DNA from: GCA-958296115 sp965222445
Lineage (GTDB): Bacteria > Chloroflexota > Dehalococcoidia > Lucifugimonadales > CAJWER01
NCBI GenBank assembly: GCA_965222445.1
Contig: CBDCTY010000002.1
Coordinates: forward strand, 3,224,001-3,288,000
Direction: 5' to 3'
Length of the DNA: 64,000 nt
Positions 60,719 to 64,000 of this stretch are shown here, in pieces (within the stretch, counting starts at the first letter, position 1; each line of letters starts with the position of its first letter). The position numbers and the translations under genes are program-made. A model generated the notes under the pieces. It was not told where the DNA came from and made no database searches. It saw only the letters and a program-made list of their open reading frames with translations.

Positions 60719-61686
60719 TCCCCTGCCTCCCCATCTACCGCCTCGGCCGGGACCTCTTCTCCGCCATTGCCGGAGGTCGAAACAAGCTCGTTGAAGACGG
60801 TCTCGAGGGTCCTCGCCTCCCGCCGCAGCTCCCTGACGGGCCATCCGCTGCCCCGGGCGAGCCTGTAGACCTCTTCCCGCAGATCCGTCTTCTGGAAACC
60901 GGAGATGCGGTACTGCCGTCCGTCGGCAGTATGCTCGGAGGTCACGTCAGCGGCGCCGTCGAGTCCGGCGAGGGCTTTCGTGACGTCGCCGGCGCCCTCA
61001 CCCAGTACCAGAATAGTGACCGACGACGCCGACAGGTCCGACATCCTGGCATCGGCCCTCACCCGTCCGTTCAGCAGAACGAAAGCGCGGTCGCAGATGG
61101 CCTCCACTTCCGACAGGATGTGGGTCGACAGGAAGACCGTGCTGTTCTTTGCAAGCTCGCCTATCAGACCGCGGACCTCGATGATCTGAGTCGGGTCGAG
61201 CCCTATGGTCGGCTCGTCCAGGATGAGCACCTTGGGCTGATGGAAGATGGACTGGGTCAGCCCGACTCGCTGGCGGTACCCCTTGCTGAGCTGGGATATG
61301 GGCCGAGCCAGCATGTCCTCGAGCCCCGTCGCCCGAACGGCCCTGGAGATAAGCTCAGGCTGGGCTTTCCGCGGCACCTGCCTCAGGTCGGCCATGAGTC
61401 TAAGGTAGGCCTGGACCGAGAGCTCGGGGTACAGTGGCGCGTTTTCCGGCAAATAGCCGATGCGCTCCTGGATCTTGAGGGTGTCCGAGACCACATCGAA
61501 CCCGTCGACGACCACATGACCGCTGTCCGGCTGCAGGTAGCCGGTCATTATCTTCATCAGGGTCGTCTTGCCGGCGCCGTTCGGCCCCAGCAGGCCAACG
61601 ACCTCGCCCTCGTCAACCCTCAGGGAGACGTTGTCCAGAGCCTGTATGGACCCGTAAGACTTGCTGAGCTCTGCTACCTCGATCAC
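60715..61686 (-). CDS. ABC transporter ATP-binding protein (GldA-like)
   Basis: ATPase of the GldFG module, 323 residues. Walker A is GPNGAGKTTLMKIMTG, signature LSKGYRQRVGLTQS, Walker B VLILDEPTIGLDPTQ and H-loop FLSTHILSE. The C-terminal ~90 residues (ILVLGEGAGDVTKAL and following) are the regulatory extension of CcmA/GldA-type ATPases. ATG at 61686. First gene of the three-gene operon; the gene order and overlaps leave little doubt that they form one exporter. Confidence 0.93.
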   Translation of the reverse strand: MIEVAELSKSYGSIQALDNVSLRVDEGEVVGLLGPNGAGKTTLMKIMTGYLQPDSGHVVVDGFDVVSDTLKIQERIGYLPENAPLYPELSVQAYLRLMADLRQVPRKAQPELISRAVRATGLEDMLARPISQLSKGYRQRVGLTQSIFHQPKVLILDEPTIGLDPTQIIEVRGLIGELAKNSTVFLSTHILSEVEAICDRAFVLLNGRVRADARMSDLSASSVTILVLGEGAGDVTKALAGLDGAADVTSEHTADGRQYRISGFQKTDLREEVYRLARGSGWPVRELRREARTLETVFNELVSTSGNGGEEVPAEAVDGEAGE

Positions 61687-61829
61687 TGTCGAAACACTAT
61701 CTGAGTCTTTGGCATTCCAATCATGTTAACGTCGACGCCGTCGAAAAGGTTAGCTGCACCAACCCAGAAGCCCGCGGCCTACGGCCCGCGACCGCGCAGC
61801 AGGCGAACCGCATCCCTACCAGTGTACCA

Positions 61830-63080
61830 CTACGCGGCGGAGTCGAGGGCCCTGTCGAGCGCCCTTCGCATCCTGGCCCCGACCTGCCTCATCTCCTCGA
61901 CGCTTGCCGTACTGAATGCCAGCCGGACGTGGGACGTATCGTCGTCCCGCCCATTGAGGAAGAATAGCGAGCCGGCCGGGAATGCCAGCCCCTCCTCCGC
62001 GGCGCACCTCGAAAGTGCCTGCGCGTCCGCCTCGAGACTCTTCACCCACAGGAAGAAGCCGCCCTCGGGCTTTGTGAATTTCAAATCATCAGGGCAGTGC
62101 TTCGCCAGACTGAGACATAGGGCTTCGCACTTTGCGTTGTACAGCGGCCTCATCTCGTCGAGGTGCCCGTCCATCTTGCCCGATCCCACGTAGTCGGCGA
62201 GCGCCCTGAGCAGCAGCGGGCTGCTCCCCATGTCGAACTTCACCCTGCTCAGTGCGTGTATGAAGTCCTCGCGGGCCTGTACCCAGCCCACGCGCAGACC
62301 CGTAGCTATCGGCTTGCTGAACGTGCCGACGCGCAGAATCCCCTCCCCGTCCGCCATGCCGTACAGCGACGGGGGAGGCGCCTCGCCGAAGTATATGTCT
62401 GCGTAGGCAGCGTCCTCGACTATCAGCACCTTCCGCGCCGCGCACAGCTCGACCAGCGCCTCGCGGCACTCCCGCGGCATCGTCGCGCCCGTAGGATTGT
62501 GGAAGTCGGCCACCGTATAGAGCAGCTTGACTCGCTTTCCAGCAGCCTCCGCAACCGAAATGGCGCTCTCCACACCTTCGGGATCGTGCAGCGGCACTGC
62601 GACCAGCTCCGCCATGTGTCCGCGCATCGTCCTGAGAGAGCCCGAGAAGGTCGGCGACTCCACCAGGACCACGTCTCCGGGCTCTACGAAGGCGTCGCAC
62701 ACGTTGGCGATGCTGCCAGAGCTGCCGTTGTTGAGTATGAAGTTGTCCGGGCCGAGAGCCACGCCGTCGAGACGGCTGTACCGGTCGGCCAACGCCTCGC
62801 GCAGGCCCTCGAACCCAAGCACGCCGCCGTACGTCAGGGCCCCAGTATCGCCCAGCGCCCTCTCCAGCGACTCGAGGAGGTCATCGACTGGCAGCGTCCC
62901 CGGGTCCGGAACGCCCCCGGCGAGCAGAATTGGGTTCTCGACCGCGGGGGCTTGGACCCACGGCACGCCCTGGTCGGTTGGCGTTCCGGCTCCCACGGCA
63001 AGCGCAGCACTGCTCAACAGGGTGCGGATATCCACGCCCGCCCAGGGACTGGCCTCCCTCACGTCCGACGTAGATGTCAC
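61830..63080 (-). CDS. PLP-dependent aminotransferase (class I/II, 2-aminoadipate-type)
   Basis: Fold-type I aminotransferase of about 416 residues. It shows ILLAGGVPDPGTLPVDDL, LTYGGVLGFEGLREALADRY, DFHNPTGATMPRECREAL, and the PLP lysine in VGTFSKPIATGLRVGWV. The pattern is that of 2-aminoadipate/MocR-like aminotransferases without the DNA-binding domain, as in LysN. GTG at 63080 follows GGAGG; the frame is open to 63266 but without similarity. Amino donor and acceptor cannot be told from sequence. Divergent from the cupin gene. Confidence 0.91.
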   Translation of the reverse strand: MTSTSDVREASPWAGVDIRTLLSSAALAVGAGTPTDQGVPWVQAPAVENPILLAGGVPDPGTLPVDDLLESLERALGDTGALTYGGVLGFEGLREALADRYSRLDGVALGPDNFILNNGSSGSIANVCDAFVEPGDVVLVESPTFSGSLRTMRGHMAELVAVPLHDPEGVESAISVAEAAGKRVKLLYTVADFHNPTGATMPRECREALVELCAARKVLIVEDAAYADIYFGEAPPPSLYGMADGEGILRVGTFSKPIATGLRVGWVQAREDFIHALSRVKFDMGSSPLLLRALADYVGSGKMDGHLDEMRPLYNAKCEALCLSLAKHCPDDLKFTKPEGGFFLWVKSLEADAQALSRCAAEEGLAFPAGSLFFLNGRDDDTSHVRLAFSTASVEEMRQVGARMRRALDRALDSAA

Positions 63081-63304
63081 ACTGTACCTCCAAGTATCCA
63101 AGCGCCCGCAACCCGGCCGGGGAAGCTGAATGGGCCGTAAAGACGGTCTGTTCGAGCGCGCATCCGGGCGCGCTTGCCTGACATGCCACCCAGCCAAGTC
63201 TATAATACCAGCAAAGGCCGCCCGATCAGGATCGGCCCATTGCGTCCGGGCCGCCGCAGGTAACACAAGCCAGCGGGGGTCAAGGCTGACGGAGGTAAGG
63301 AACC

Positions 63305-63727
63305 ATGCCCAAGTACATATTCACCGAGGACGAGTGGATGGAGTTTCAGGACGAATCACACGGGCACACGCTCCTGGCGATCGACGGGAGCACGTACCAG
63401 TCGATCAAGATGGGCGGCATGCGCGAGAGGATACCCGGCTCCGAGGCCTACGACAGGCTGCTGGGCGTCAACGTCTTCAAGCCCGGCGGGATATACGAGG
63501 CACACGCTCACCAGACGCCCATGTACTACTACGTCATTGCCGGTGAGGGCATCATGCGCGTCGGCGACGAGGAGCGGGTCGTGGGCAGGGGGGCCTGGGT
63601 CTACACGCCGCCGGGACTCAAACACTACACGGAGAACACCGGCGACGTGGACATGGCCTACCTCTTCTTCGGCGGCAACCCTACGGACCCGGATGCGGGG
63701 TTCCACGAGCCGGTGAAGGAAGAATAG
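63305..63727 (+). CDS. Cupin-domain protein
   Basis: Single-cupin protein of 140 residues. Metal-ligand motif 1 is PGGIYEAHAHQTPMYYYVIAGEG (two His and possibly Gln/Tyr) and motif 2 is PPGLKHYTENTGDVDMAYL. It lacks the first-motif glutamate pattern of oxidative enzymes (H-x-H then E); here the third position is not Glu but Tyr-rich, so it could be a ligand sensor or isomerase. ATG at 63305 follows GGAGGTAAGG. Function unknown. Confidence 0.85.
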   Translation: MPKYIFTEDEWMEFQDESHGHTLLAIDGSTYQSIKMGGMRERIPGSEAYDRLLGVNVFKPGGIYEAHAHQTPMYYYVIAGEGIMRVGDEERVVGRGAWVYTPPGLKHYTENTGDVDMAYLFFGGNPTDPDAGFHEPVKEE

Positions 63728-63737
63728 GGCCCGAGCG

Positions 63738-64000
63738 TCACTCCCGGTAGTACTCCATGCCTAGGTGGGTGATCTGCTCTTCGCCCATCATCCACCGCAG
63801 CGTGTTCTTCAGCTTGGTCTGCTGTATGAACAGGTCGTGCTCGGGGTAGACGGTCGCCGCGTGCTGCGGGCTCTTGAAGTAGAAGGACAGCCACTCCTGT
63901 ATGCCGCCCATGCCCGCGCGCTGGGCCAGGTCCATGAACAGCACGAGATCGAGCACCAGGGGCGCGGCCAGGATCGAGTCCGAGCACAGGAAGTTGACCT
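63738..64000 (-). CDS. Myo-inositol-1-phosphate synthase-like, 3' end (runs off right edge)
   Basis: C-terminal ~86 codons of a gene extending past the right edge. The visible part reads VNFLCSDSILAAPLVLDLVL, LAQRAGMGGIQEWLSFYFKS and LKNTLRWMMGEEQITHLG. This tail resembles that of bacterial myo-inositol-3-phosphate synthases, which convert glucose-6-phosphate to the precursor of inositol lipids and osmolytes. The NAD-binding core is outside the window, so the call is made on the tail alone. The convergent cupin gene ends 10 bases away. Confidence 0.7.
   Translation of the reverse strand, partial: VNFLCSDSILAAPLVLDLVLFMDLAQRAGMGGIQEWLSFYFKSPQHAATVYPEHDLFIQQTKLKNTLRWMMGEEQITHLGMEYYRE

Noticed and set aside
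1..64000. CRISPR arrays, rRNA genes, complete insertion sequences, prophage genes, riboswitches
   Set aside because: No regularly spaced direct repeats, no rRNA-like stretch, no intact transposase or phage structural gene and no recognisable riboswitch core were seen.

Overview
The window is GC-rich bacterial chromosomal DNA with tightly packed genes, short or overlapping junctions (ATGA and GTGA) and frequent GTG and TTG starts that sit behind good GGAGG ribosome binding sites. The long translation/isoprenoid block rpsB-tsf-pyrH-frr-uppS-cdsA-dxr-rseP-ispG-proS, a very short EF-Ts, a selenocysteine tRNA, the methylerythritol phosphate pathway, and DUF1800/DUF1501, sulfatase-like and FtsX-type genes suggest an uncultured Chloroflexota (Dehalococcoidia or SAR202-like). 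This placement is inference; no marker gene was compared with a database.

Layout. 1-791 is the 5' part of a glucose-6-phosphate isomerase gene leaving the window. 857-6342 looks like a decayed genomic island at the 3' end of tRNA-Sec: the last 20 nt of the tRNA plus 2 nt recur exactly at 857-878, and between the copies lie two intact genes (a TIM-barrel protein and an unknown), a frameshifted arrestin-like gene, and fragments of an IS630 transposase, a GH51 arabinofuranosidase, an IS3 OrfA and a type I methylase (HsdM). 6576-9895 holds trxA, a cysteine desulfurase and a sulfatase-like hydrolase. 9914-11056 is a dead overlapping pair, a HicB-like gene followed by a NYN-domain gene; the latter is also split by a 114-bp miniature element with a 9-bp target duplication. 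11098-20832 is the minus-strand housekeeping block, followed by glmS.

22952-37502 is mixed: an SDR, galU, an MFS exporter, RidA, a half-dead DUF2442/DUF4160 pair, an NHL / DUF1800 / membrane / DUF1501 group, a cupredoxin lipoprotein, and a 2-oxoacid dehydrogenase operon (E1alpha, E1beta, E2) that carries a complete RelE-type toxin-antitoxin module between E1beta and E2. 37499-44758 encodes two giant FtsX-like permeases with no ATPase next to them. Then come a Hyi-family isomerase, a sialidase-like BNR protein, tRNA-Leu(UAA), PPK2 and molybdate transporter genes modABC, with a miniature element between modA and modB.

51598-56856 is a plus-strand nusA-ylxR-infB-rbfA-truB operon whose leader contains a textbook intrinsic terminator. 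56863-61686 is a GldA / GldFG-fusion / DUF4340 ABC export module. The window ends with a PLP aminotransferase, a cupin, and the 3' end of a likely myo-inositol-1-phosphate synthase gene.

The strongest leads are the tRNA-Sec island, the overlapping HicB-NYN pair, the toxin-antitoxin module inside the dehydrogenase operon, and a set of miniature elements that share an internal palindromic core but have different terminal repeats.
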